DNA of 45,442 bases, taken from the NCBI GenBank assembly GCA_023440705.1, contig JAEXRP010000011.1, positions 1-45,442 on the forward strand, given 5' to 3'. The position numbers and the translations under genes were made by a program. Under the pieces are notes generated by a model. That model made no database searches. It worked only from the letters and a program-made list of their open reading frames with translations, and was not told the DNA's origin. The number at the start of each line of letters is the position of its first letter. The first letter of the stretch is position 1. The DNA is from Soonwooa sp023440705. GTDB lineage: Bacteria; Bacteroidota; Bacteroidia; Flavobacteriales; Weeksellaceae. Positions 1 through 8,621 of this stretch are shown in pieces.

Positions 1-418
1 GAATAGACTTGTTAAATTTGTAATCTTCATCGAGGCTTGGCATCAACTGCGGCGCATCGGCACCAACTCTCGGCACTTCAATTTCTTCGAAACCGTAAAA
101 GTCGTTTCCTGCAATTTGAGAATCTGCAACAAAGTCGATTTTCCCTGCAAAGTTTGTCCATTTACCAATACCCGCAAGATCGTAATTTCCTTTTTCCAAC
201 AGATCTTTTAAAATTTGTGATGATAAACCATTAAATTGATTATCAGATTTTTGACCACGATCAAGATTAAAAATTAATTCTTTTTTTGGAGGCAGAATTT
301 TATCATTCTGAACATCCAATTCAGCATGTTTAGTGATAAGAGAAAGCATCCCCAATCCTGCTAGCTCAAGCTGACCTTGAGCATTAAGAACCTGTAAAAT
401 TTGCTGTGCAATGTCCAT
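1..418 (-). CDS. HU-CCDC81-like domain protein, N-terminal part (3' end outside window)
   Basis: An open frame begins with ATG at 418 and runs off the left edge, giving about 139 residues. The N-terminus reads MDIAQQILQVLNAQGQLEL. It is followed by an L-x-G-x-G turn and a stretch ending LPPKKELIFN, then a second similar helix/turn unit (about residues 63-90). This resembles the tandem prokaryotic HU-like (CCDC81-type) domains at the N-terminus of Bacteroidota proteins that often end in a SPOR peptidoglycan-binding domain. Family assignment is from pattern memory only, and the C-terminal half cannot be seen. The promoter at 425-455 predicts almost no leader, which supports this start. A cell-envelope role is inferred from the family. 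Confidence 0.6.
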   Translation of the reverse strand, partial: MDIAQQILQVLNAQGQLELAGLGMLSLITKHAELDVQNDKILPPKKELIFNLDRGQKSDNQFNGLSSQILKDLLEKGNYDLAGIGKWTNFAGKIDFVADSQIAGNDFYGFEEIEVPRVGADAPQLMPSLDEDYKFNKSI

Positions 419-424
419 AATGTG

Positions 425-455
425 CAAATTTATAATTTTATAACAGGATGGCAAA
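425..455 (-). promoter_or_regulatory. Bacteroidota-type promoter of the HU-CCDC81-like gene
   Basis: On the minus strand TTTG (452-455) is followed by 19 bases and TAAATTTG (425-432). This matches the Bacteroidota primary sigma consensus TTTG-N19-21-TAnnTTTG. The expected transcription start falls at about 418-421, at or just before the ATG at 418, so the mRNA would be leaderless or nearly so. Confidence 0.7.
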
Positions 456-471
456 TTAATTATTAATTTAT

Positions 472-504
472 AAAAAACAAAAACACCTCAAAATTTTGAG
501 ATGC
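472..504 (-). terminator. Rho-independent terminator, probably of the thiamin receptor gene
   Basis: The palindrome at 484-503, with core CTCAAAATTTTGAG, reads on the minus strand as a hairpin followed at once by TTTTTGTTTTTT. It lies downstream of the receptor gene that ends at 729, on the far side of the MITE-like element. Confidence 0.65.
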
Positions 505-520
505 TTTTGCAGAGATATTT

Positions 521-714
521 AGAGCCTGTTTAAAAATTTTACCGAAATCTTATTTTTAAAAACTCACATCTTTCTTTACTAAATTTTGATGCCTCTTTGA
601 GCTTATTTTTCACTTCATGTTTTTGATTTATCCCGATAAATCTTCAAAAATGAAGCAAAAAATTCTTCTCAAATTGTCTATAAAAATTTTAGTAATAAAA
701 TTTAAACAGGCTCT
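521..714. mobile_element. Palindromic MITE-like element, about 194 bp
   Basis: The ends are inverted copies of AGAGCCTGTTTAAA (521-534 and 701-714), flanked by a possible TTA/TTA target duplication (519-521 and 714-716). The interior is one long imperfect palindrome. GATTTATC-CC-GATAAATC (625-642) is its centre, and the arms TTTGAGCTTATTTTTCACTTCA and its complement match imperfectly. The left arm carries about 30 extra bases. There is no coding capacity. It looks like a non-autonomous element mobilised in trans, though no matching transposase is in the window. Confidence 0.6.
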
Positions 715-728
715 TAATTAGTGTTCAA

Positions 729-2843
729 TTATTTAAACTTTAAAGAAACGCCAAACATAAAGTTAACACCAGCTTGCGCGTAATAATAAGGCGTATCGCC
801 ATACACAAAACCATTGTTAATATATTTTTGATCAAAAACATTATTCACCAAAAGCTTGAATTCGGCTGTTGTTCGTGGCAACTGCAATGTAAATTTTGCA
901 TTAAAATCTGTCAAGAAATAATCTTTAATTCGGTAGTTTTCGTTTTGAGTATTGTCCAAATATTGCTTTCCAACGTATTGATTGGTTAAACCAATTGTAA
1001 AAGCGTTACCAAAATCATACTGCAATCCCAAATTTCCGATAACAGAAGGAGAAAAAGAGGTTTCCGCATCTTTAATAATGATAACAGCATCATCTTTTGA
1101 AGCATTAACTTCTTTAATTTTGTTTCTGCTTAAACTTAAGTTTGCATTAACTCGGAAGTCTTTCGAAACATTCGCCAAAGCACCCAACTCGATACCAGCG
1201 CGGTAACTTTTGTCAACATTTTGACGGATAAAATTCCCGACATCATTAATAACGCCCGACAATACCAATTGATCTTTGTACTGCATATAATAAAGATTCG
1301 CTGAAAAAGATAACACTGATCCAAATTGTTTTTCTAAACCAAGTTCCCAGTCTTGTAGAAATTCGTTTTTAGTATTTGGGTTTTCTTGTAAGTCGTCACG
1401 ATTCGGCTCTCGGTTTGCGATAGCGTAAGACAAAAATAATTTGCCTCCGTTTATCCTGTAATTAACGCCAGCTTTAGGATTAAAGAACGTCCATTTTTTG
1501 TTTAAATCAAAACTTTCTCCATCACCTTGTTGAATGTTTTTTGCATCATAAGTGACATTTCGCATCTGCAAATCACCAAACAACTCAAAGTCATAAATTC
1601 TGTAAAGTCCTTTAACAAAGCCAGAAATTTCATTCTTCACCGTTCTATTTCGGTAATACTCATGTTCATTAATCTCTGGAAAGAAAACACCCGATACATT
1701 CCCGAAGTGTCTTCCGTAATATTGGTTAGCAACAACGCCAATATTGATGTCTGTATTTTCATATTTACCATATAAAGTTGACACCGCACCATAAAAATCG
1801 TTATCCAACCATTTCTTTCTAATAAAGTCTGAGCGCTTAATCTCTGAGCCTTCAACTAAAATATTCGGTAAGTTATATTTTGAAAACTTAGCGTCTTGTT
1901 TGTAATTTTCATAATAACCTTTTCCTTTGGTGTAATGTAAAGTCGTTTCGAGATTCCAATGGTCGTTAAAAGTTTGTTCCCAAAGTAATTGATAATGATT
2001 TTGTCTGTAATTATCTGTTTCGTTATCGTAGAAACCAACTATACTTTCCCAACTCGCATCATAAATCGCCCCAGAATAATTATAACGTCTATCCTTCTCG
2101 TACATCGCTTTGTCAATACCATTCCATGCTTGATAAGTTTTTTCTTTTCCGCCAAAAGCCATCAAACGAATTCTAGTTTTATCCTCTTCAAATAATGCTG
2201 CAAAACTATAGGAATTAAGATCAGAAAATGCACGATCAATATAACCATCCGAATGGATTTTGGTGTAGCGTCCCATCAATGACAATCGGTCTTTCCAAAA
2301 CTTTCCAGAACCTATTTCTGCAGAATATTTATAGGTATTAAACGAGCCATAACTGTCATCGGTTTTTACATAAAATTCTTTTTCAGGATCTTTAGAAACG
2401 ATGTTAACACTCGCTCCAAAAGCGGCAGCTCCGTTTGTGGAGGTCCCAACACCACGCTGAATAACAATCTGTGATGCCGAACTTGTCAAGTCCGGAACGT
2501 TAACAAAGAAAGTCCCTTGACTTTCGGAATCGTTGTACGGAATACCATTCATCATTACATTAATACTCGTCCCCGCAACGCCACGAATCCTAAAACCTGT
2601 GTAGCCAACGCCATTACCAGCATCTGAAGTTGATATAACTGAAGTTTGATTTTTCAATAAAATGGGTAAATCTTGTCCAAGATTTTTGGCATCAAGATCT
2701 TTCTGAACATTGATAATTTCTTTAGAAACTGGTAGTTTTTTGAAAACACGAACTTGCTCTATCTCCTTGATTGTATCTTGCTTCGATTGAGCAAAACTGA
2801 AAGCTCCGATACTAAGAGCCGATAAAAAAATAAATCCTTTCAT
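729..2843 (-). CDS. TonB-dependent outer-membrane receptor, probable thiamin importer
   Basis: The protein has 704 residues. A signal peptide (about 1-18, ending FSFAQ) precedes a short TonB-box region and a plug domain (about 50-155, with GFRIRGV and MMNGIPYND motifs). A 22-strand-type beta-barrel follows to a C-terminal aromatic/basic end (SLKFK). Such receptors bind a scarce substrate at the outer membrane and import it into the periplasm using TonB-ExbBD energy. The substrate is inferred from the TPP riboswitch at about 2898-2968. Thi-box-controlled TonB receptors are known in Bacteroidota and are assigned to thiamin or its precursors. No pnuT or thiamin kinase gene is adjacent here, so the receptor appears monocistronic. 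A siderophore or other role is unlikely given the riboswitch. Confidence 0.85.
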   Translation of the reverse strand: MKGFIFLSALSIGAFSFAQSKQDTIKEIEQVRVFKKLPVSKEIINVQKDLDAKNLGQDLPILLKNQTSVISTSDAGNGVGYTGFRIRGVAGTSINVMMNGIPYNDSESQGTFFVNVPDLTSSASQIVIQRGVGTSTNGAAAFGASVNIVSKDPEKEFYVKTDDSYGSFNTYKYSAEIGSGKFWKDRLSLMGRYTKIHSDGYIDRAFSDLNSYSFAALFEEDKTRIRLMAFGGKEKTYQAWNGIDKAMYEKDRRYNYSGAIYDASWESIVGFYDNETDNYRQNHYQLLWEQTFNDHWNLETTLHYTKGKGYYENYKQDAKFSKYNLPNILVEGSEIKRSDFIRKKWLDNDFYGAVSTLYGKYENTDINIGVVANQYYGRHFGNVSGVFFPEINEHEYYRNRTVKNEISGFVKGLYRIYDFELFGDLQMRNVTYDAKNIQQGDGESFDLNKKWTFFNPKAGVNYRINGGKLFLSYAIANREPNRDDLQENPNTKNEFLQDWELGLEKQFGSVLSFSANLYYMQYKDQLVLSGVINDVGNFIRQNVDKSYRAGIELGALANVSKDFRVNANLSLSRNKIKEVNASKDDAVIIIKDAETSFSPSVIGNLGLQYDFGNAFTIGLTNQYVGKQYLDNTQNENYRIKDYFLTDFNAKFTLQLPRTTAEFKLLVNNVFDQKYINNGFVYGDTPYYYAQAGVNFMFGVSLKFK

Positions 2844-2897
2844 TCTAACACAATATTTGTTGGAGTAAAAGGATGCACCAAACAGCCAAGCCGTTTA

Positions 2898-2968
2898 TTT
2901 TTCCCTTGGCAGCATTACCCGCCCAGGTTCTTAGGGTATAATCTCAGCCTTTCTAGGGCACCCCTTTT
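2898..2968 (-). promoter_or_regulatory. TPP (thi-box) riboswitch
   Basis: Read on the minus strand, the leader contains the ordered thi-box core: GGGGTGCC (2957-2964), CTGAGA, ATACCC, GAACCTG, then a GTAATGC loop closed by GGC/GCC and AGGGAA (2901-2906). It ends about 55 bases upstream of the receptor ATG at 2843. A weak hairpin (AACGGC/GCTGTT, about 2880-2895) follows it and may be part of the expression platform. Thiamin pyrophosphate would be expected to shut off the receptor gene. Confidence 0.93.
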
Positions 2969-2977
2969 TCCGTGTTG

Positions 2978-2985
2978 CAAACTTA
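2978..2985 (-). promoter_or_regulatory. -7 promoter box ahead of the TPP riboswitch
   Basis: The minus strand reads TAAGTTTG, matching TAnnTTTG. It lies about 13 bases before the conserved GGGGTGCC start of the riboswitch, as expected for a start site at about 2971-2974. No convincing -33 TTTG is seen. Confidence 0.5.
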
Positions 2986-3051
2986 TGAAAAATAAATTTG
3001 ATTTTTTGAAGATTTGTTAATGAAATTTTAAAAACAAGTTGATCTCAAAAA

Positions 3052-3444
3052 CTAAATTGAATTAATGAATACGGTATAAAATTTTGTATTTCGAATGACA
3101 AAAAATACTAAAACAATAATTAAATAAATAAGAATACTTTTAAACCCAAACAACAAATTGTAAAATTTCGAATACTTTGTTTTTAAATCACCAATCTGAA
3201 AAACAAGAAAAATCAAAAAAATTGGAATAGCGACTACAAAGAGTGGATTCAAAACAAAAGCATTTCCAAAATGCCCGTGCAACAATTCGTGAAAAGCGCG
3301 TTGACTACCACAACCAGGACAATCGTAGTTAGTTATAGCCTTAAAGGGACAGTTAATCGCCCAACCAGAATTTGCTGGATTTATAAAAAAATAAACCAAC
3401 AAAACACCAATTAACAATACGCCCAAAAACCATTTAATTTTCAT
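3052..3444 (-). CDS. DUF2752 family membrane protein
   Basis: The start at 3444 (MKIKWFLGVLL) is preferred to an upstream in-frame ATG at 3456, because the first transmembrane helix begins directly after it. The 130-residue protein has helices at about 6-24, 68-90 and 105-120. Between the first two is the DUF2752 signature, C-P-x-K-x-I-T-x-Y-x-C-P-G-C-G-S-x-R-A-F. The conserved CPGCG/R residues define the family, whose biochemical role is unknown. It stands alone between the riboswitch-controlled receptor and acnB, which it faces divergently. Confidence 0.85.
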   Translation of the reverse strand: MKIKWFLGVLLIGVLLVYFFINPANSGWAINCPFKAITNYDCPGCGSQRAFHELLHGHFGNAFVLNPLFVVAIPIFLIFLVFQIGDLKTKYSKFYNLLFGFKSILIYLIIVLVFFVIRNTKFYTVFINSI

Positions 3445-3603
3445 TCTCCAAATCATAAATTAGCGAATATTCGCTATATATTTTTCTAAAATTTTCAAAC
3501 TCACACCAATCACTAAAATATTAAACATCAATTAATTACAAACCAAAACAAGAAAATATAGATAAAAACTAATTGTACTTATTTCAAAACTGAATGAATT
3601 AAG

Positions 3604-3634
3604 TTTATAAAAAGTATAAAAAATCGTATTTTTG
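3604..3634 (+). promoter_or_regulatory. Probable acnB promoter
   Basis: TTTA (3604-3607), 19 bases and TATTTTTG (3627-3634) fit the Bacteroidota promoter pattern with one mismatch in the -33 box. The start site would be at about 3640, leaving a leader of about 80 bases before the acnB ATG at 3719. The remaining bases of the 3457-3718 spacer show no other clear feature. Confidence 0.5.
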
Positions 3635-3718
3635 GCTGCAATTTATAGAATAATTTAATAATCAACTGAATTCACTTTTAGTTTTAAATAAAATTACAAG
3701 CAAAAGCTTCTACATATT

Positions 3719-6481
3719 ATGAGCGTTTATACAGATTATATTCAAGAGATTGAAGAAAGAAAAGGTCAAGGTTTGCATCCAAAACCAATTGACGGAGCAG
3801 AACTTACAAGCGAAATCATCGCACAAATCAAAGATTCTAACAACCCGAACAGAGAAGATTCTATTAAGTTTTTAATTTACAACACACTTCCAGGTACGAC
3901 ACCTGCAGCTGGTGTAAAGGCTAAATTTTTGAAAGAAATTATTCTTGGAGAAACTGCAGTTGCGGAAATTACACCAAGTTTCGCTTTCGAATTGTTGTCG
4001 CACATGAAAGGCGGTCCGTCTATCGAAGTTCTTTTGGATTTGGCGTTAGGAAATGATGAGACGATTGCAAAACAAGCTGGTGAAGTTCTTAAAACTCAGG
4101 TTTTCTTGTATGACGCAGATACAGCGCGTTTAGCAGATGCTTACAAAGCTGGAAACGCAATTGCAAAAGACATCCTAGAAAGTTATGCAAAAGCAGAATT
4201 CTTCACAAAACTTCCAGAAGTTGCGGAAGAAATTAAAATCGTAACATTCATCGCTGGTGAAGGGGATATTTCTACGGATTTATTGTCGCCAGGTAACCAA
4301 GCGCACTCACGTTCTGACAGAGAATTGCACGGTAAATGCATGATTACGCCAGAAGCTCAGGAGCAAATTCGTGCGTTACAAGCGCAACATCCTGACGCAA
4401 GCGTGATGCTGATTGCAGAAAAAGGAACAATGGGCGTTGGTTCTTCTCGTATGTCGGGTGTTAACAACGTTGCACTTTGGACAGGGAAACAAGCGAGTCC
4501 TTACGTGCCTTTCGTAAATATTGCACCTATTGTTGGTGGAACGAATGGTATTTCTCCGATTTTCTTAACAACAGTTGACGTAACTGGTGGTATCGGAATC
4601 GACCTTAAAAACTGGAAGAAAAAAGTTGATGAAAACGGAAACGTTGTTCGTAACGAAAATGATGAACCGATTTTAGAAGAGGTTTATTCGGTTGCGACAG
4701 GTACTGTTTTAACAATTAATACGAAGACTCAAAAATTATATAACGGCGACCAAGAATTAATCGACATCGCTCGTTCTTTAACACCGCAAAAAATGGAATT
4801 CATCAAAGCTGGTGGTTCTTATGCGATTGTTTTCGGAAAGAAAATTCAAACTTTTGCGGCGCAAACTTTAGGTGTTGAAGCGCCAACAGTTTTTGCTCCA
4901 GCAAAAGAAATTTCAAAAGAAGGTCAAGGTTTAACAGCAGTTGAAAAAATCTTCAACAAAAATGCTGTTGGTGTAACTCCAGGAAAAACATTGCACGCAG
5001 GTTCTGACGTTCGTGTAAAAGTAAACATCGTTGGTTCTCAAGATACAACTGGTTTGATGACGGCTCAAGAGCTTGAATCTATGGCGGCAACTGTTATTTC
5101 GCCAATCGTTGATGGAGCTTACCAATCTGGATGTCACACCGCTTCGGTTTGGGACAAAAAAGCGCAAACCAACATTCCTAAATTGATGAAATTTATGAAT
5201 GATTTCGGTGTAATTACAGCAAGAGATCCAAAAGGCGAATATCATGCAATGACGGACGTTATTCACAAAGTTTTGAATGACATTACGATTGACGAATGGG
5301 CAATTATCATCGGTGGAGATTCGCACACGAGAATGTCTAAAGGTGTTGCTTTTGGAGCCGATTCAGGGACTGTGGCTTTAGCTTTAGCGACTGGTGAAGC
5401 GTCTATGCCAATTCCAGAATCTGTGAAAGTAACATTTAAAGGTGAAATGAAACCGTACATGGATTTCCGTGATGTGGTTCATGCAACTCAAGCGCAAATG
5501 TTGAAGCAATTTGATGGTGAAAATGTTTTCCAAGGAAGAATTATCGAAGTTCATATCGGTACTTTGTTGGCCGATCAAGCTTTTACATTCACGGACTGGA
5601 CGGCGGAAATGAAAGCGAAAGCTTCAATTTGTATTTCACAAGACGATACTTTAATTCAATCTTTAGAAATCGCAAAATCTAGAATTCAGATTATGATTGA
5701 CAAAGGAATGGATAATCATAATAAAGTTCTTCAAGGTCTTATTGATAAAGCAAATCATCGTATTGAGGAAATTAAATCTGGTTCTAAACCAGCGCTTCAA
5801 CCAGATGCGAATGCAAAATATTATGCTGAAGTGGTAATTGATTTGGATATCATTAACGAGCCTATGATTGCCGATCCAGACGTTAACAACGAAGATGTTT
5901 CTAAACGTTATACGCATGACACGATTCGTGATTTGACGTATTACGGTGGAACAAAAGCGGTAGATTTAGGTTTCGTAGGTTCTTGTATGGTTCATAAAGA
6001 TGACCTTAAAATCGTTTCTCAAATGTTGAGAAATGTTGAGAAAAAAGAAGGTGAAGTTAAATTCAATGCGCCATTAGTGGTTGCAGCGCCTACTTACAAC
6101 ATCATCGACGAATTGAAAGCAGAAGGCGATTGGGAAATGCTTCAAAAATATTCTGGATTCGAATTTAATGACGATGCACCGAAAAATGCCGCTCGTACAG
6201 AATACGAAAACATCATGTATCTGGAGCGTCCGGGATGTAACCTTTGTATGGGTAACCAAGAAAAAGCGGAAAAAGGAGATACGGTAATGGCGACTTCTAC
6301 GCGTCTTTTCCAAGGTCGTGTGGTTGAAGACAGAGATGGCAAAAAAGGGGAATCTTTATTGGCTTCGACGCCAGTGGTTGTTCTTTCGGCTATTTTGGGT
6401 AGAATTCCGAATATCGAAGAATATCAAGATGCTGTTGAAGGTATCAATTTAACGAAATTCACGCCGATTTCTTGTCACTAA
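3719..6481 (+). CDS. acnB: Aconitate hydratase B (bifunctional aconitase / 2-methylisocitrate dehydratase)
   Basis: The protein has 920 residues and AcnB order: an N-terminal helical HEAT-like domain (about 1-160), a swivel domain (about 165-390) with the S-R-M-S-G-V-N-N segment, then the catalytic [4Fe-4S] part. Candidate cluster cysteines are Cys756 (GSCMVHKDD) and Cys840/Cys843 (PGCNLCMGN). It interconverts citrate and isocitrate via cis-aconitate in the TCA cycle. AcnB enzymes can also act on 2-methylisocitrate. It is longer than the 865-residue E. coli enzyme, with extra length before the last cysteine pair. It is transcribed alone, between a promoter at about 3604 and a terminator at 6504. 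A second, AcnA-type aconitase lies at 13347. Confidence 0.95.
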   Translation: MSVYTDYIQEIEERKGQGLHPKPIDGAELTSEIIAQIKDSNNPNREDSIKFLIYNTLPGTTPAAGVKAKFLKEIILGETAVAEITPSFAFELLSHMKGGPSIEVLLDLALGNDETIAKQAGEVLKTQVFLYDADTARLADAYKAGNAIAKDILESYAKAEFFTKLPEVAEEIKIVTFIAGEGDISTDLLSPGNQAHSRSDRELHGKCMITPEAQEQIRALQAQHPDASVMLIAEKGTMGVGSSRMSGVNNVALWTGKQASPYVPFVNIAPIVGGTNGISPIFLTTVDVTGGIGIDLKNWKKKVDENGNVVRNENDEPILEEVYSVATGTVLTINTKTQKLYNGDQELIDIARSLTPQKMEFIKAGGSYAIVFGKKIQTFAAQTLGVEAPTVFAPAKEISKEGQGLTAVEKIFNKNAVGVTPGKTLHAGSDVRVKVNIVGSQDTTGLMTAQELESMAATVISPIVDGAYQSGCHTASVWDKKAQTNIPKLMKFMNDFGVITARDPKGEYHAMTDVIHKVLNDITIDEWAIIIGGDSHTRMSKGVAFGADSGTVALALATGEASMPIPESVKVTFKGEMKPYMDFRDVVHATQAQMLKQFDGENVFQGRIIEVHIGTLLADQAFTFTDWTAEMKAKASICISQDDTLIQSLEIAKSRIQIMIDKGMDNHNKVLQGLIDKANHRIEEIKSGSKPALQPDANAKYYAEVVIDLDIINEPMIADPDVNNEDVSKRYTHDTIRDLTYYGGTKAVDLGFVGSCMVHKDDLKIVSQMLRNVEKKEGEVKFNAPLVVAAPTYNIIDELKAEGDWEMLQKYSGFEFNDDAPKNAARTEYENIMYLERPGCNLCMGNQEKAEKGDTVMATSTRLFQGRVVEDRDGKKGESLLASTPVVVLSAILGRIPNIEEYQDAVEGINLTKFTPISCH

Positions 6482-6503
6482 GAAAATCCTCGAATATAAA
6501 ACA

Positions 6504-6533
6504 AAAGACTGCTCGATTTGGGCAGTCTTTTTA
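6504..6533. terminator. Bidirectional terminator between acnB and the SPFH operon
   Basis: AAAGACTGC (6504-6512) pairs with GCAGTCTTT (6522-6530) around a 9-base loop, with T and A runs on the two sides. It lies 23 bases after the acnB stop and just beyond the stop at 6541 of the converging gene, so it can serve both. Confidence 0.85.
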
Positions 6534-6540
6534 TTTAACA

Positions 6541-7383
6541 CTAGAACTCAATATCATCCGCTACATTTCCGCCTTGTTCGGCAGCAAAACGTTCCTTGTA
6601 ATGCGCTCTTACACTTTCTTGAAAATCTGCATCTTCTCGGATTTGATCGGTACTGAAATCCAAATTTCGCTTTGTCATCCATTCCATCGAAACCGACTGA
6701 AAATCCATTAAATCAATTCCAAATTCGTCTTTTATCCATTGAGCGCCGTCGATTCCGTATTCATAAGCAACAGAACGTGCAGCTTCTAATTCGAGGTAAT
6801 AAGCTTTGTCGGTTTTTAAACGATTTAAATTTTCAGAATTTCTTGTATTTGCATTAGTCGAGCCATCTTTTAAGGCTAAAATTTTTGGATGATTGGGCGC
6901 TTTCATAAAAGCTTCGCCGTACAAATTGACAATCGTAAACGTAGAATCTTCCTGCATGCGTTTTGGCCAAAGCGTGTTGACTTCCTGCCAAATTGCGGTA
7001 TCAATTCCGAACGCTTTAAACAATTCGTTTTCATCAAAAGTGGTCAAATTCATGGCAATCGCTGCGTAATCGTCCAAAGAAATTCCGTGAATAGGCTCTT
7101 CCAAAGGATTTCCAGCATCGGCTTTTATATAACCCATCGTTGAAGTTCCGAAATATTTCAAAGAATGCATCATTTCAAACTGGATAAAATCGTCTTCGTC
7201 CACATCGTTATTCCAGTCAAAATAAACATTTCGCACAAAATGTCTTCTGTAACTTTTCGCATCATCTTCTTCCCAATCGTCGCCTAATTGATGTTTTTTT
7301 GCTTCCAATCGTGCTTCGACCTCAGCATCAAATTGCGCTTCTGTATAATGATTTCCGTGTAAATTTTCTGGATTAATGCTCAT
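6541..7383 (-). CDS. Uncharacterised acidic protein, last gene of the SPFH operon (possibly DUF6620)
   Basis: A soluble, acidic 280-residue protein with no signal peptide or membrane segment. Notable features are an acidic/aromatic patch (DWEEDDAKSYRRHFVRN, about 35-51), a D-W-N-N-D-V-D-E-D-D stretch (about 56-65) and a mixed helical C-terminal half. I tentatively link it to the DUF6620 family from memory and cannot verify that. It starts 18 bases after the coiled-coil zinc-ribbon gene and ends the operon. Its place beside the SPFH and zinc-ribbon genes suggests it works with them. No catalytic motif is recognised. Confidence 0.75.
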   Translation of the reverse strand: MSINPENLHGNHYTEAQFDAEVEARLEAKKHQLGDDWEEDDAKSYRRHFVRNVYFDWNNDVDEDDFIQFEMMHSLKYFGTSTMGYIKADAGNPLEEPIHGISLDDYAAIAMNLTTFDENELFKAFGIDTAIWQEVNTLWPKRMQEDSTFTIVNLYGEAFMKAPNHPKILALKDGSTNANTRNSENLNRLKTDKAYYLELEAARSVAYEYGIDGAQWIKDEFGIDLMDFQSVSMEWMTKRNLDFSTDQIREDADFQESVRAHYKERFAAEQGGNVADDIEF

Positions 7384-7401
7384 ATTTTTTTCTTTTGTGA
7401 T

Positions 7402-8340
7402 TTAATAATTTCTGTTTTGAAGACTTTGATAAAACCTTTCGTTGTGCTCTGCTAAATCGGGAACCAAACGTTTCCATTCGTCAAACATCGCTCGCTGATA
7501 GTCCTGATAATATTGCGGAATTAAAGCTTTTGACGCTTGATGTTGTTTTTCAAGTTCTTCTATTTGTTGCTTGAGCGCTGCATCTTTTTCGGCAAAATCT
7601 CGTTTTAATTTTAATTGATGACCTTGCATGTACAAATCGCGTTCTCGATTTTGTTCTTCATAATATTTGTCCAACAAAGGTTGCGTTCTTTGTTCCGCCA
7701 AACTTCGACCAATCTGTTCTAAACCTTGCGCCAACGAACTCGGCGTAAACGTATTTTTGTTTTGACAACTTGGACATGCGATGTGCGAAGTCACGAAATA
7801 AATTTTGGTCAACGGAATGGTATCGCCGCATTGCTGACATTTGAACTGATTTTTAATCGCTTCGTGTTCATCCAAAATCTGCTGATACAAAACTTCGTAA
7901 TCCGTAAAATTGGTTTGCTCCAATTGCGCTCTCAATTGCGAAAGTTTCGCTTCCAAACCATTATGAAGTTGGTCGGAACAAGTTGTTCTAAACTGAATTA
8001 AATGATTGTAAAACGAATTGAAAACATCGATTTCTTCTTTAAAAGCTTGATAAACATCTTCAATTTTTTCATGGAAAACGGCTTCGCCTTTCTCACGGAT
8101 ATTTTCCAATTGTCCTAAAATTCCACTCAACATCAAACCATGTTGTCTTTCGTCCTCCTTTTTAAGCTCGTAAAGTTCTGGTAAAGCAGCTTCCGTTAAT
8201 TCGACAGCTTTGGCTTCCAACTTTTCTAAGAACACAAAAAAGCGTTCTTGATTTTCTTGGAGAAGTCCCAACCATTCTGGATTTTCAGAAGATGAATTCT
8301 CCTCTGGCTGATTTGGTTTTTTATTGAAAAAATCAAACAT
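7402..8340 (-). CDS. Coiled-coil protein with a central zinc ribbon
   Basis: A soluble 312-residue protein. Long charged helices with coiled-coil character (about 25-165 and 205-295) flank a central zinc ribbon with Cys168, Cys171, Cys189 and Cys192 (C-x2-C-x17-C-x2-C). The N-terminal MFDFFNKKP is short and positively charged. I see no enzyme motif. Next to an SPFH protein, a coiled-coil partner recalls the PspA-like proteins paired with SPFH/YdjI modules, but the zinc ribbon and lack of PspA-type repeats argue against simple PspA homology. It lies 21 bases after the small zinc-ribbon gene. Confidence 0.75.
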   Translation of the reverse strand: MFDFFNKKPNQPEENSSSENPEWLGLLQENQERFFVFLEKLEAKAVELTEAALPELYELKKEDERQHGLMLSGILGQLENIREKGEAVFHEKIEDVYQAFKEEIDVFNSFYNHLIQFRTTCSDQLHNGLEAKLSQLRAQLEQTNFTDYEVLYQQILDEHEAIKNQFKCQQCGDTIPLTKIYFVTSHIACPSCQNKNTFTPSSLAQGLEQIGRSLAEQRTQPLLDKYYEEQNRERDLYMQGHQLKLKRDFAEKDAALKQQIEELEKQHQASKALIPQYYQDYQRAMFDEWKRLVPDLAEHNERFYQSLQNRNY

Positions 8341-8361
8341 ACTTACCTATTTATTTTATTT

Positions 8362-8610
8362 TTAAGATCTCGAATTATCGTTTTCATTCAGATTAATGCC
8401 GTTTGAAATTTTCACAGCGATAAATTCAAAACCACAATAAGCGCAATGCGTGATACCATCTTGCTGAGCACGTGCTGCACCGCAATTCGGACAATCTTTA
8501 ATGGACAACGAAGCGGATTTGTCTTCCATTTTTCCACCGTAGACTTCTTGTGTTTTTGCTTTCTGTTTCATCTTTTCGATGAATGAATTCACTTTCTTTT
8601 CTTCCGCCAT
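8362..8610 (-). CDS. Small zinc-ribbon protein
   Basis: An 82-residue protein. A charged helical N-terminus (about 1-30) is followed by a compact zinc ribbon with Cys40, Cys43, Cys56 and Cys59 (C-P-N-C-G ... H-C-A-Y-C-G-F-E-F), then a polar tail rich in Asn. There is no membrane segment. It lies 11 bases after the SPFH gene, which strongly suggests co-translation. It may be an adaptor for the SPFH protein. Stand-alone ribbons of this shape are too short to assign a function. Confidence 0.75.
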   Translation of the reverse strand: MAEEKKVNSFIEKMKQKAKTQEVYGGKMEDKSASLSIKDCPNCGAARAQQDGITHCAYCGFEFIAVKISNGINLNENDNSRS

Positions 8611-8621
8611 TTTCTTTGGTT

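Noticed and set aside
4931..5326. 131-codon open frame on the minus strand inside acnB
   Set aside because: It is antisense to a certain gene, has low-complexity Cys/Phe/Asn composition and no homologous motif.
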